Shown piece after piece: positions 43,762 through 52,065 of a stretch of 64,000 nt of DNA. The stretch lies in the NCBI GenBank assembly GCA_026388415.1, contig JAPLJV010000008.1, positions 1 through 64,000 of the forward strand. Direction: 5' to 3'. Made by a program: the position numbers and the translations under genes. The DNA comes from Deltaproteobacteria bacterium. GTDB lineage: Bacteria; Desulfobacterota; Syntrophia; Syntrophales; JACQWR01. Position 1 is the stretch's first letter. Every line of letters starts with the position of its first letter. The notes beneath the pieces are model-generated. The model worked only from the letters and a program-made list of their open reading frames with translations, made no database searches and had not been told where the DNA came from.

Positions 43762-44361
43762 ACTGTATCTACTTGCTCCCGTCTTATTACGCGTCGGTGT
43801 AACGGCTCACGAATAGCGGGTTCTACCAACATACCCCCCCAAGGCTAAAGAGGGTATTACTCAAACCGGCATCCCTTTTCCCTTTTTTGATTTTGAGTCG
43901 AGTAGACCGGTTTCTCCCGGGATCTCACTAAAACACAAAACCCCGCACTCTTCTCAGTAACGGGGTCTCGGCAATCAGTCCATGGCACCCTCCGCGGGGT
44001 TATGGCTATAAATCACTCAATAGATTAACTCATGAATCAACCAATACTCCAAAATATTTCAGATTTCAAGGTAATTTTGATGTTTACTGAGAAATAAGAC
44101 GGACTGGAAGATCATCATTCCCATCTGTAATCAATGGGCCTGATAGTGATAAAATGCGAATAATAATAGGCTACAAACAATAATGGCTTCATCAAATATA
44201 CTTGTAAACAGGAATAATAAAAAATGCCGAATACACTCTATAAAACAAGCATATACGGCTTTCTCCGGCGAGAGCTTATTTACTGCTCCAGTGATTGGCC
44301 GAAAGCCGCTATCCATGATATGATTAAAAATGACCCTGACTGGAAAGAAATGAAATAGATA
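43762..44361. other. 600-base gap with structured leader and one short unknown frame
   Basis: This is the 5' side of the HD-GYP gene at 41614-43761 (- strand). It holds the terminator-like hairpin at 43941-43965 and an upstream sequence able to pair with it. On the + strand a 44-residue frame (44224-44358, including AAIHDMIKNDPDWKEM) lies just before the dead RNase H-like copy; it may be another gene fragment but no family could be assigned. Nothing else is supported. Confidence 0.4.
43930..43965 (-). terminator. Terminator or attenuator hairpin in the leader of the HD-GYP gene
   Basis: On the - strand CCCCGTTACT and AGTGCGGGG form a strong stem (one bulge) with a six-base loop, followed by TTTTGTGTTTT. 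It is about 170 bases before the HD-GYP start. The upstream bases at 43994-44001 (AACCCCGC) are fully complementary to the 3' arm and following bases (GCGGGGTT), so an alternative pairing could block the terminator. No known riboswitch class was recognised. Confidence 0.6.
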
Positions 44362-44460
44362 ATGCTAAGAAACACGTTTTGTCATATCCAGAGAATAGGA
44401 ACCATTACCGAAGAGAAACTATGGGACGCCGTTATACATGATTAGGACTAATTCCATTTA
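44362..44460 (+). pseudogene. Decayed N-terminal copy of the RNase H-like exonuclease gene
   Basis: Starting at ATG 44362 the frame reads MLRNTFCHIQRIGTITEEKL, then WDAVIHD, TAG, D, TAA, F. It aligns with the start of the intact gene at 46245 (MLKNTFCHLPKIGPVTESKL, WNAGIHDWDQF). The Trp and Gln codons have become TAG and TAA, and homology fades soon after. It is a truncated, dead paralogue. Confidence 0.78.
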
Positions 44461-44512
44461 GAGATGACCAGTTTACCTGATGAAAGACCATTAATAATCC
44501 GGAGGAATTTGT

Positions 44513-44914
44513 ATGAAGACAACAGAAACCCTTTCTATATCAACGGTCAGGCGTACCCAATTTGTTTCCATCACATCTAAAATTACCGAAGTCATTGCAA
44601 GTAAAGGATTTCAGGATGGTGTCTTAACAATATTTGTGCCGCATACCACCGCAGGAGTGACAATCAATGAGAACGCCGATCCTGATGTAGCAAGGGATAT
44701 GGAATTGTTCAGTGACCAACTGGTCCCTCAGAGCAATCGATTCCGACACAGCGAAGGAAACTCTGACGCACACATCAAGTCCAGTTTGTATGGGTCTTCT
44801 GTACAGGTAATCATCCGTAATGGTAAAATGTGGTTGGGAACCTGGCAGGAAATATATTTCTGTGAATTTGATGGACCGCGTCAGCGGGAAATATATTTGG
44901 CCTTTACATCTTGA
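44513..44914 (+). CDS. YjbQ family protein (UPF0047)
   Basis: This 133-residue protein has the family pattern: HTTAGVTINENADPDV, HSEGNSDAHIKSSLYGSS and GTWQEIYFCEFDGPR. Relatives form trimers, bind metal through the conserved His residues and show weak thiamine-phosphate synthase activity; the physiological role is unsettled. GGAGGA precedes the ATG. It is monocistronic on the + strand. Confidence 0.92.
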   Translation: MKTTETLSISTVRRTQFVSITSKITEVIASKGFQDGVLTIFVPHTTAGVTINENADPDVARDMELFSDQLVPQSNRFRHSEGNSDAHIKSSLYGSSVQVIIRNGKMWLGTWQEIYFCEFDGPRQREIYLAFTS

Positions 44915-44987
44915 TTTGACTCAGATCAGTTATATCAGAGACAGACCGGTTCAGACCTTCCCTATAGTGAGTCAGTAGGAAATCTTT

Positions 44988-45311
44988 TCAAACGAATATA
45001 TTGGGAGGGTAAATGACTGTTCCTTTGCCAGTCATCTGATACTCGAGTTCGGCATGGTCTGCAAATGCTGATCTCCCTTGGGAATTGGCGAGAAATCCGT
45101 GCGAGTGGCACCAATCAGTAAATGTTTCCGGATCGATGTCTGCGCGAATAGCGATATTGCCAGTACCCTCAATCTCTTCGCATTGCCTTTGGACAAGAGC
45201 TTTCCAGTCTTCAAAAGTATCGGGCATATTTTTAGCGTCGGTAAATATCGCAAGCGCTTTGCGGTAAGTTAACTCGTCATTAAACCAAGCAACTCCTATG
45301 ACCTTGCTCAT
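44988..45311 (-). CDS. Conserved hypothetical protein, about 107 residues
   Basis: This small soluble protein begins MSKVIGVAWFNDELTYRKAL and contains DTFEDWKALVQRQCEE, a DPETFTDWCHSHG motif and a short tail. The pattern resembles a group of unnamed bacterial proteins, but no function is known. AAGGAG lies eight bases before the start at 45311. It follows the CRR6-like gene on the same strand by 60 bases. Confidence 0.7.
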   Translation of the reverse strand: MSKVIGVAWFNDELTYRKALAIFTDAKNMPDTFEDWKALVQRQCEEIEGTGNIAIRADIDPETFTDWCHSHGFLANSQGRSAFADHAELEYQMTGKGTVIYPPNIFV

Positions 45312-45371
45312 TCTGACACTCCTTTCGTTTATTGGGGAACAGTGACCGTGACATTGGCGCAAAACAATAAC

Positions 45372-45887
45372 CTAATGATAACCGCAGCTATTATACCTAC
45401 CGGATTCAATATATCTCATTCCGCGATCAGCTAATTCATTAATCTCCTCTTGGGAGCACCCTACATATTGGCAAATATGACCCATCGCAGGTAACCATCT
45501 ATTCGTCAAATAGTAACCAATGCTCTCCGGAAAAACCTCTCGTTTTATTTTATCAGTACTGAATGGTGGTAAGAAGCAATGAACCATATTTTGCAATCCG
45601 AGATATTCTTTGGAAAGGAAAAAGAACCAGAATGGAAATTCCTCGTCCAGGAGATTGACATATTCCCTAACAGGTTTACTTTTGTAAAGTTCAGAGATAT
45701 TTTCATTATATCCTTGAAATATTATCTTAACATTTTCCTTATATACCCTTGATATTTCTGGTGATACCATGAGACTTCTCAGGACATCCAGTGCGGGTTG
45801 GATGTTTCTCTCCAGAACCTCTTTCTTGGATACGACGATGACTAATGGGTTGACAGAATCACTTACTTCTCTGGAAATATCTGACAT
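45372..45887 (-). CDS. Hypothetical protein, possibly CRR6-like
   Basis: This 171-residue soluble protein has VSKKEVLERNIQPALDVLRSL near the start, and KPVREYVNLLDEEFPFWFFFL followed by LQNMVHCFLPP in the middle. The aromatic EFPFWFFFL segment resembles the domain named after plant chlororespiratory reduction 6, also found in bacteria, but this assignment is tentative. It is probably co-transcribed with the 107-residue gene downstream. Confidence 0.65.
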   Translation of the reverse strand: MSDISREVSDSVNPLVIVVSKKEVLERNIQPALDVLRSLMVSPEISRVYKENVKIIFQGYNENISELYKSKPVREYVNLLDEEFPFWFFFLSKEYLGLQNMVHCFLPPFSTDKIKREVFPESIGYYLTNRWLPAMGHICQYVGCSQEEINELADRGMRYIESGRYNSCGYH

Positions 45888-45906
45888 TTGTTTTTCTCCT
45901 CACTTC

Positions 45907-46131
45907 ATGACCGCCACTGCTGTGCTCCATTTCTCAGGAACGGGCAACGGTAAGATAATGATCGAGGGACCTGGTGTCAATAAAGACACAGCGGCTCAAA
46001 TTTTACATGACTCCATGGTTAACGCAGGAAAGATGTATTTGAAAGACTTACCGGTATTGGTTGACGTGTCAGTAGTAGCGGAGACCTTCTCAACGGTTAG
46101 TCGGTGGGAGATCTTCGGGGGTGTACGATAA
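45907..46131 (+). pseudogene. C-terminal remnant of a DNA polymerase I-like protein
   Basis: The frame reads IMIEGPGVNKDTAAQILHDS, then MVNAGKMYLKDLPVLVDVSV and a short tail. This resembles the end of family A DNA polymerases, where a catalytic HDE motif is followed by a helix and a strand (AMxxAGxxYLKxVPVxVxVxI). Here the HDE position is GNGK and everything before it is missing. It is non-functional debris; the ATG at 45907 is arbitrary. Confidence 0.6.
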
Positions 46132-46244
46132 TATTTAAGTCCAGACCCCAGTATTTTATTTAGCCACGGGATCCTATAAGGGGAAGGGAGAGGTGGTAAA
46201 ACTCATTTTATGATGATAGAACCCGCCAGAGAAAGGAGATAACA

Positions 46245-46988
46245 ATGCTAAAGAACACATTTTGTCACCTCCCCAAAATCGGGCCAGTTACGGAATCCAA
46301 ACTATGGAACGCCGGTATTCATGACTGGGACCAATTCCTTCAATCACCCAATATACCCTTGTCCAAATCCAGGATAGCGTCCATTTACCACGAGCTCGAA
46401 GAATCATCACAACAACTGGTCGCAGGCAATCCCCATTACTTTGTCCAGCACCTTCCAGTCAATCAATACTGGCGATTATTCCCCCACTTCCGGGATACCA
46501 TCGCCTATCTTGATATCGAGACCACTGGGTTGGAAAACTGGTGTAATGAGATAACCACCGTCGCTTTATATGACGGTCATACGGTCCATATCTATGTCAA
46601 CGGTCAGAACCTCGATGATTTTGTTGACGATATTCAGCAATATAAAATCATTGTTTCCTACAACGGACGGTGTTTTGACGTCCCCTTCATCGAACAATTT
46701 TTCCGGATCAAGCTTGATCAAGTCCATATTGACCTCAGATTTATTCTAAAAAGTCTCGGATTTTCGGGTGGTTTGAAAGGATGCGAAAGACAACTAGGGA
46801 TTGATCGCGGTGAACTTAGAGATATTGACGGTTATTACGCCGTGATTCTCTGGCAAGAATACAAGAGGACCGGGAACAAGAAATCCTTGGAGATGCTTAT
46901 TGAATATAACAGCTTGGATGCGCGGAATTTGGAAACCTTGATGGAGATGGCGTATCAGAGGAAGCTGAAGGAACTGAGGTTTGGGTAG
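46245..46988 (+). CDS. RNase H-like (YprB-type) exonuclease domain protein
   Basis: This 247-residue protein has an N-terminal helical part (NTFCHLPKIGPVTESKLW) that looks like a helix-hairpin-helix. A DEDD-type RNase H-like fold (PF13482) follows, with YLDIETTGL, SYNGRCFDVPFI and YNSLDARNLETLM supplying the acidic metal ligands. It is predicted to be a 3'-5' exonuclease acting on DNA or RNA. AAAGGAG precedes the ATG. A dead partial copy lies 1.9 kb upstream. Confidence 0.88.
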   Translation: MLKNTFCHLPKIGPVTESKLWNAGIHDWDQFLQSPNIPLSKSRIASIYHELEESSQQLVAGNPHYFVQHLPVNQYWRLFPHFRDTIAYLDIETTGLENWCNEITTVALYDGHTVHIYVNGQNLDDFVDDIQQYKIIVSYNGRCFDVPFIEQFFRIKLDQVHIDLRFILKSLGFSGGLKGCERQLGIDRGELRDIDGYYAVILWQEYKRTGNKKSLEMLIEYNSLDARNLETLMEMAYQRKLKELRFG

Positions 46989-46992
46989 GGAT

Positions 46993-47250
46993 TTAGCAAT
47001 CTTTCAGGTTTCCTTCATTCCTGTCAGGATCCTTAAGGGGTAAATCTTGATAGATGGACATGATTACCTCTTTAAAAGCTTCAGGTGCCATAACTACACC
47101 CCAACCCTTTTGGGCTTGATAGATCCCATCGTATGCTGAATCGTGATAGCTCCTTATTAGATGGGGAATATCTCGCTCGATAAGAATGGAATCGAGAAAT
47201 TCAGCTTCAATTTCATTATCCAAAATCAAAATCTTATTAAACTGCTCCAT
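46993..47250 (-). CDS. DUF2007-like small protein
   Basis: This 85-residue protein has the pattern of the putative signal-transducing DUF2007 group (NEIEAEFLDSILIERDIPHLIRS, then WGVVMAPEAFKEVIMSIY), a small alpha/beta unit of unknown role. The ATG at 47250 follows GGGAGG with good spacing; a TTG lies one codon earlier. It converges on the exonuclease gene, four bases away. Confidence 0.68.
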   Translation of the reverse strand: MEQFNKILILDNEIEAEFLDSILIERDIPHLIRSYHDSAYDGIYQAQKGWGVVMAPEAFKEVIMSIYQDLPLKDPDRNEGNLKDC

Positions 47251-47802
47251 CAATAGCCTCCCTTAGATTACCCTTGCTCTACAGTTTCGGCTAACTCAAC
47301 CAACGATTTGCATATATCATTATTACAAAATAAATAACATGTTTGATAATCATGGGGTTTAGAAGCGGCAAGATTCAGTGGGTGCAAATAGATCCGGTAG
47401 CAGCCGCCAGATCTTGCCGATAGAAGATACGTCAACCTCCGTAATCATGATAGGAAAGACCGCATTGGATTTTTTATTTGCAATGGCGGCAGGATTCTGG
47501 TAGGATGCGAGTGGAAGCGGTATTACATATAGCTTCCTGCAACAAAACGCCGCCCTTGAAGAAAATGCTTGCTTCCAACTGGCAATCCTCATTGCTTTTC
47601 CACCTCAAAATCAAAGGACTTGTGATTGGAATATACCTGTAGTTTTCTATGTTGGCCCGCAATTAGTATATTTAGGGCGGCTATAATCAAAATATTACAG
47701 AACTCTCAAATAAGATGTGGTATACTTTTTAGCGGCAGATGACTGTTATAGCTTCATTACTTGGGTAACTTAAACCAGGGCACTAACGATATTGAGGATA
47801 CT
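47251..47802. other. Gene-free stretch of about 550 bases
   Basis: A+T-rich DNA without a supported gene. Two overlapping - strand frames near 47359-47662 lack ribosome-binding sites and family resemblance. The promoter of the ferredoxin-type gene at 47803 must lie in the right half. Confidence 0.45.
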
Positions 47803-49092
47803 ATGACCCATCACCTGGTGCAATCAGGTTACACAGCTCTTATAGACAGAATAAATCTATTTCCCCAGGGGGCACCCCCATCAGGCACCCTTTATAAAAT
47901 CCTTAAGATCCTTTTCAGTGAGAAAGATGCTGCCCTGGTATCGCTCCTTCCTATAAAACCATTCTCGGTAGAGAAGGCTGCCCGTCTTTGGAAGACCAAC
48001 ACATCAGAAGCTCAGAATATTTTAGATAATCTGGCAGACCGGGCCATTCTTCTTGACATGGAGGAAGATGGAAAGCAAACCTATGTTCTTCCACCACCCA
48101 TGGCCGGTTTTTTTGAGTTTTCTCTCATGCGGCTCCGAGGAGATATTGACCAGAAAACATTAAGCGAACTTTTCTATCAGTATCTCAATGTGGAAGATGA
48201 TTTTATAAGATCCCTCTTCACGGACGGAGAAACACATTTAGGCCGTATATTTATTCAAGAAAAAGCCCTCTCCGCTGAAACAAGCCTATACGTTCTGGAC
48301 TATGAAAGAGCCACAGAGGTCATTAAAACGGCTTCATGCAGGGGGATAAGTATTTGCTATTGCCGTCACAAAATGCAGCATCTCGATAGGGATTGTAATG
48401 CACCGAAGGAGATATGCATGACCTTTAACTTGTCTGCGCAGTCTTTGATCAAACATGGTCATGCTCGTCTTGTTAGCGTGGAGGAGTGTCTGGATTTGCT
48501 CGATATTGCTTATGAAAATAAGCTGGTTCAATTTGGTTCAAATGTACGTGAAAAGGTCAATTTTATCTGCAATTGTTGTGGTTGCTGCTGTGAGGCTCTA
48601 ATCGCAGCAAGACGTTTTGGTCTTCTTCACCCTGTTCATACAACTAATTTTCTGCCCGAGGTTCAAGTGAGCGATTGCGTGGGTTGTGGTAAGTGTGTCA
48701 ACATTTGCCCTGTGGAAGCCATGGGCATAGTATCAGCCAATGATCCCCGAATGCCTGAAAAGAAAAAGGCCCTATTGAATGAAGAAACATGCCTTGGCTG
48801 TGGTTTATGTAAACAGGCCTGCCAGGGCAATCACATTTCAATGAAATCACGTTTCCAGCGGGTCATAACACCGCTGAATTCGGTTCACCTGGCTGTTGTA
48901 ATGGCCATTGACAAAGGAAAGCTACAGAACCTTATTTTCGATAATCAGGCCCTTTTCAGTCACCGAGCCATGGCGGCAATTCTCGGTGTTATTCTTAAAC
49001 TACCCCCCATTAAACAAGCGATGGCAAGCCGCCAAATGAAATCGAGATACCTTGAAACTCTGATCAGGAGGACTGATACAATGAAGAAATAG
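47803..49092 (+). CDS. 4Fe-4S dicluster protein with N-terminal regulatory-like domain
   Basis: This 429-residue protein has an N-terminal helical region that resembles a winged helix (SVEKAARLWKTNTSEAQNIL). A Cys-rich middle (GISICYCRHKMQHLDRDC; ICNCCGCCCEAL) precedes a bacterial ferredoxin domain with two clusters (CVGCGKCVNICP and CLGCGLCKQAC). It is likely cytoplasmic and redox-active. Similar proteins are annotated only as 4Fe-4S binding proteins in anaerobes. The start at 47803 follows GAGGAT. It is followed 75 bases later by the haem-type GGDEF gene, which may share its transcript. Confidence 0.85.
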   Translation: MTHHLVQSGYTALIDRINLFPQGAPPSGTLYKILKILFSEKDAALVSLLPIKPFSVEKAARLWKTNTSEAQNILDNLADRAILLDMEEDGKQTYVLPPPMAGFFEFSLMRLRGDIDQKTLSELFYQYLNVEDDFIRSLFTDGETHLGRIFIQEKALSAETSLYVLDYERATEVIKTASCRGISICYCRHKMQHLDRDCNAPKEICMTFNLSAQSLIKHGHARLVSVEECLDLLDIAYENKLVQFGSNVREKVNFICNCCGCCCEALIAARRFGLLHPVHTTNFLPEVQVSDCVGCGKCVNICPVEAMGIVSANDPRMPEKKKALLNEETCLGCGLCKQACQGNHISMKSRFQRVITPLNSVHLAVVMAIDKGKLQNLIFDNQALFSHRAMAAILGVILKLPPIKQAMASRQMKSRYLETLIRRTDTMKK

Positions 49093-49167
49093 ATCAGATA
49101 AGTGATCATTTACTTTTTCCTGAAATGTAGTATCTGGTAATTTTAACAGGCAATCAAGGGCACGGAT

Positions 49168-50439
49168 ATGGAGAACTCAGAATTAGCGCATCTTAAGAAA
49201 TATTTATTGACGCTTGTCCTAATCTGGACTTTAGGCATCATTGCATCTCTGGGATTGAACATATACCAGCTGAGACAGTCCATCCTGAGGGTTGCCCGAA
49301 CAAGTGCCGAGATCTTCCATGAAAAAGATATCATCTATCGAAGATGGGTTTCAAAACAGGGGGGAGTGTATGTGCCCGTTTCAGAGATGACCCCTGCCAA
49401 TCCTGACCTCAAGGTCCCAAACCGCGACATCACGACTTACGATGGTCTGTCGCTAACGCTGGTAAATCCTGCCTACATGAGCCGCCAAGTCAATGAACTG
49501 GCCATGGAGATGAATGACCTTCAGGGGCACATCACCAGCCTCAATCCAATCCGGCCCGAAAATCGTCCGGATCCTTGGGAGACTGAGGCTCTGAAAACAT
49601 TTGAGCAAGGAACAAAAGAGACCGGTTCCATCGAAAAGATATCGGGAAAAGAATATTTTCGTTTCATGCGCCCTTTTATTACGGAAAAGGCCTGCCTGAA
49701 ATGCCATGCCGCCCAAGGATATAAAGAAGGGGATATCCGGGCAGGGATCAGCATATCAATCCCCATGAAACCCTTGAGGGCTATTGAGCGGTCCCGTATG
49801 GCCGAATTAACGCTCGCCCACGGTTTTCTATGGATGATCGGCCTGGTCGGAATCGGTGCCGGCGCACGACGTTTGCAGAGGCAGACGCTTATGCGTGAAA
49901 AACTTGAGGAAGAACTCCGCAGCCTTTCGATAACCGATCCGCTCACCGGCCTGAACAACAGAAGGGGCTTTTTATCTCTTGCGGAACAGCAGCTAAAATT
50001 ATCGAACAGGAATATGCGAGGAGTGCAGCTTTATTTTGCTGACCTGGACGGGTTGAAATGGATCAACGACACGCTGGGTCATGAGGAAGGAGATAAAGCG
50101 CTCATTGAAGCGGCAATCGTGTTCAAAGAGACCTTCAGAACCTCTGACATTGTTGCCCGTCTGGGAGGGGATGAATATGCCGCCCTTGCCGTTGATATAC
50201 CCGATGCAAATTCCGAGATATTTACTGCCCGGTTGCAGTCTCTGATTGAAATACGAAACAATCAGGGAAACCGGAAATACAGACTTTCAATCAGTGTCGG
50301 CTGCTCTTACTATGATCCTGAGAATCCCTGTTCCATTGACGAACTCATGGCCTCTGCGGATAAATTGATGTATGAGCAGAAGCAAAACAAGAAGGGCCTT
50401 CTGATGCAAGGGGCCTCCCTTTCAAGCAGTATTCAATGA
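49168..50439 (+). CDS. Tll0287-like (DUF3365) haem-sensor diguanylate cyclase
   Basis: This 423-residue membrane protein has a first helix (YLLTLVLIWTLGIIASLGLNI). A periplasmic Tll0287-like/DUF3365 domain follows (about 45-200), containing a c-type haem motif C176-LK-CH180. A second helix (GFLWMIGLVGIGAGARRL) leads to a GGDEF domain with the active motif RLGGDEYAAL and the DxLTGLxNRRGF signature. It should make c-di-GMP in response to redox state or a gas sensed at the haem. It is the only clear GGDEF protein in the window, opposed to three HD-GYP proteins in the same island. Confidence 0.9.
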   Translation: MENSELAHLKKYLLTLVLIWTLGIIASLGLNIYQLRQSILRVARTSAEIFHEKDIIYRRWVSKQGGVYVPVSEMTPANPDLKVPNRDITTYDGLSLTLVNPAYMSRQVNELAMEMNDLQGHITSLNPIRPENRPDPWETEALKTFEQGTKETGSIEKISGKEYFRFMRPFITEKACLKCHAAQGYKEGDIRAGISISIPMKPLRAIERSRMAELTLAHGFLWMIGLVGIGAGARRLQRQTLMREKLEEELRSLSITDPLTGLNNRRGFLSLAEQQLKLSNRNMRGVQLYFADLDGLKWINDTLGHEEGDKALIEAAIVFKETFRTSDIVARLGGDEYAALAVDIPDANSEIFTARLQSLIEIRNNQGNRKYRLSISVGCSYYDPENPCSIDELMASADKLMYEQKQNKKGLLMQGASLSSSIQ

Positions 50440-50594
50440 TTTATAAGATTTTCATTATCACGGACTTGGTGTTGGTTTCTGTTTTCTATGTGGGTGGGTA
50501 TTGGGTGGGTTTTGCCTGCCAATTTATGGGTGAATAGCTGACATTGTTACCTCAAATATCCCCTCCCAGCAAAAAGCAAATGAGGCCGCGTGTA

Positions 50595-50628
50595 AAGAAA
50601 AAGGGATTAGGCAATTTTACCTAACCCC
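50595..50628 (-). terminator. Terminator following intact tRNA-Gly
   Basis: On the - strand GGGGTTAGG and CCTAATCCC form a nine-position stem with one mismatch around an eight-base loop, followed by TTTTTCTTT. It lies ten bases after the tRNA 3' end, on the island side of the attachment site, so the island brought its own terminator for the tRNA. Confidence 0.85.
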
Positions 50629-50638
50629 TTGTATTGAT

Positions 50639-50713
50639 TGGAGCGGGCGACCGGGATCGAACCGGCGACGTCCAGCTTGGGAAGCTGACATTCTACCGCT
50701 GAATTACGCCCGC
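50639..50713 (-). tRNA. tRNA-Gly (anticodon CCC)
   Basis: A 75-base gene folds as a standard tRNA: acceptor GCGGGCG/CGCCCGC with discriminator T and encoded CCA; D-arm ATTC/GAAT; anticodon arm TCAGC-TTCCCAA-GCTGG; T-arm GCCGG-TTCGATC-CCGGT. Anticodon CCC reads GGG glycine codons. Its 3' 50 bases are repeated at 27790-27839, marking it as the integration target of the island. Confidence 0.97.
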
Positions 50714-50766
50714 TCAGTTGCATTCATCAAGGTCGGCTTTGCCCTTTACCTGTTATGGCCGTTTTG

Positions 50767-52065
50767 TCAAGGATTTTTTGGCGCCAGCCGCAGCGTGACG
50801 GAACGGGCGTGGGCGTCGAAACCCTCCAGCTCGGCAAAATACGCCGCCTCGCTGCCGTATTTTAATAGCGCAGCGGAGGAAAAGTTCAAAATACTCGTTC
50901 GTTTGACAAAGTCATAAACTCCCAGGGGTGAAGAAAACCTGGCCGTGCCGCCCGTGGGCAGGATGTGGTTGGGACCGGCGATATAATCCCCGAGCGCCTC
51001 GGGCGTGGTTCCGCCCAGAAACGCCGCGCCGGCATTTGTTATTTTTTTTAAGGCGGCGGCGGGATCAGCCACCATGAGTTCCAGATGTTCCGGAGCGAAC
51101 CTGTCGGCAATTACGAAGGCCTCTTCCATATCTTTTGTAACGATCAGGATGCCGAAATCCGCCAGTGCCTGGCGGGCGACCTCTCTTCTTGAGAGTTGCG
51201 GCAACTGTTCTTCAACTGCTTCCGCCACCTGCTGAGCCAGCATCCGGAGCGGGGTCAGCAGGACGGCGCTGGCCATGACATCATGCTCGGCCTGGGCCAG
51301 CAGATCGGCGGCCACGTGGGCAGCCACGGCCGTTTCATCGGCGATCACGAGCACCTCACTGGGACCGGCGATCATATCAATGGCCACTTGGCCGAAGACC
51401 ATCTTCTTGGCGGCGGCCACATAGGCATTGCCAGGCCCCACAATCTTGTCAACGGCAGGGACGGATGCCGTTCCGTAGGCCAGGGCGGCTACGGCCTGCG
51501 CGCAGCCTATTTTAAAGATGCGGTTCACGCCGCTCAGCTTTGCCGCCGCGACAATCAGCGGATGCAGCTCCGTGCTTTTTGAGGGCGTCACTAGGATAAT
51601 CTCGGCGACCCCGGCAATCCGGGCTGGAATGGCCGCCATCAGCACCGTGGAGGGATAAACGGCGCGCCCTCCGGGGGCATAAATACCGACCCTTTCCAAA
51701 GGCAGGACACGCTGCCCCAGTTCGATGCCTGCTTCCTCGGCGGCCAACCAGGAAGGGACTGCCTGTTGCCGGTGAAAGCGCTCAATACGTTCGGCCGCCA
51801 GTTGCAGGACACGCCAATTCTCCGGGGAAACTTTGCCGAGGGCGGCTTCGATTTCAGCTTCACTGGCCTCGATAGTACAGGAATTCAGTGAGATACCATC
51901 GAATTTTTCCGTATAACGAAAAAGGGCCGCGTCGCCATTCTGCACCACATCAGCTATGATCCCTCCCACAATCGCCCAGATTTCCTCATCAAATACCTTG
52001 CCGCGCTGCCTGATTCCGAGAAAAGTCTCAGCAAAGGCCGGGTCCTCCGTATGGATAATCTTCAT
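50767..52065 (-). CDS. hisD: Histidinol dehydrogenase
   Basis: This 432-residue zinc enzyme oxidises L-histidinol to L-histidine with two NAD+, the last step of histidine synthesis. Zinc and catalytic residues are visible in [30 protein letters not shown] and FDAHARSV. It overlaps murA by four bases (ATGA); no other his gene is near, so it belongs to the murA operon here. It is the last gene before tRNA-Gly. Confidence 0.97.
   Translation of the reverse strand: MKIIHTEDPAFAETFLGIRQRGKVFDEEIWAIVGGIIADVVQNGDAALFRYTEKFDGISLNSCTIEASEAEIEAALGKVSPENWRVLQLAAERIERFHRQQAVPSWLAAEEAGIELGQRVLPLERVGIYAPGGRAVYPSTVLMAAIPARIAGVAEIILVTPSKSTELHPLIVAAAKLSGVNRIFKIGCAQAVAALAYGTASVPAVDKIVGPGNAYVAAAKKMVFGQVAIDMIAGPSEVLVIADETAVAAHVAADLLAQAEHDVMASAVLLTPLRMLAQQVAEAVEEQLPQLSRREVARQALADFGILIVTKDMEEAFVIADRFAPEHLELMVADPAAALKKITNAGAAFLGGTTPEALGDYIAGPNHILPTGGTARFSSPLGVYDFVKRTSILNFSSAALLKYGSEAAYFAELEGFDAHARSVTLRLAPKNP

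Larger units (their letters stand above)
27790..50638. mobile_element. Genomic island inserted in tRNA-Gly(CCC), integrase not recognised
   Basis: The segment is flanked by a 50-bp perfect direct repeat of the tRNA-Gly 3' end. It separates corA from hisD, the first gene on the far side of the intact tRNA. The intact tRNA at the right is followed inward by a terminator carried on the island side, while a second terminator lies outside the left repeat, as expected if each side had its own. Cargo is signalling-rich and includes several broken genes. No tyrosine recombinase, excisionase, relaxase or phage gene was recognised, so the island is probably immobile now. Confidence 0.72.

Noticed and set aside
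43960-44010. TPP or c-di-GMP riboswitch in the leader of the HD-GYP gene
   Set aside because: Some short matches (CTGAGA, GGGTGCC) were noticed, but the conserved cores of either class are not present.
47359-47592. Small - strand gene in the gap before the 4Fe-4S protein
   Set aside because: No ribosome-binding site, no family resemblance, and overlapping alternative frames of equal quality.
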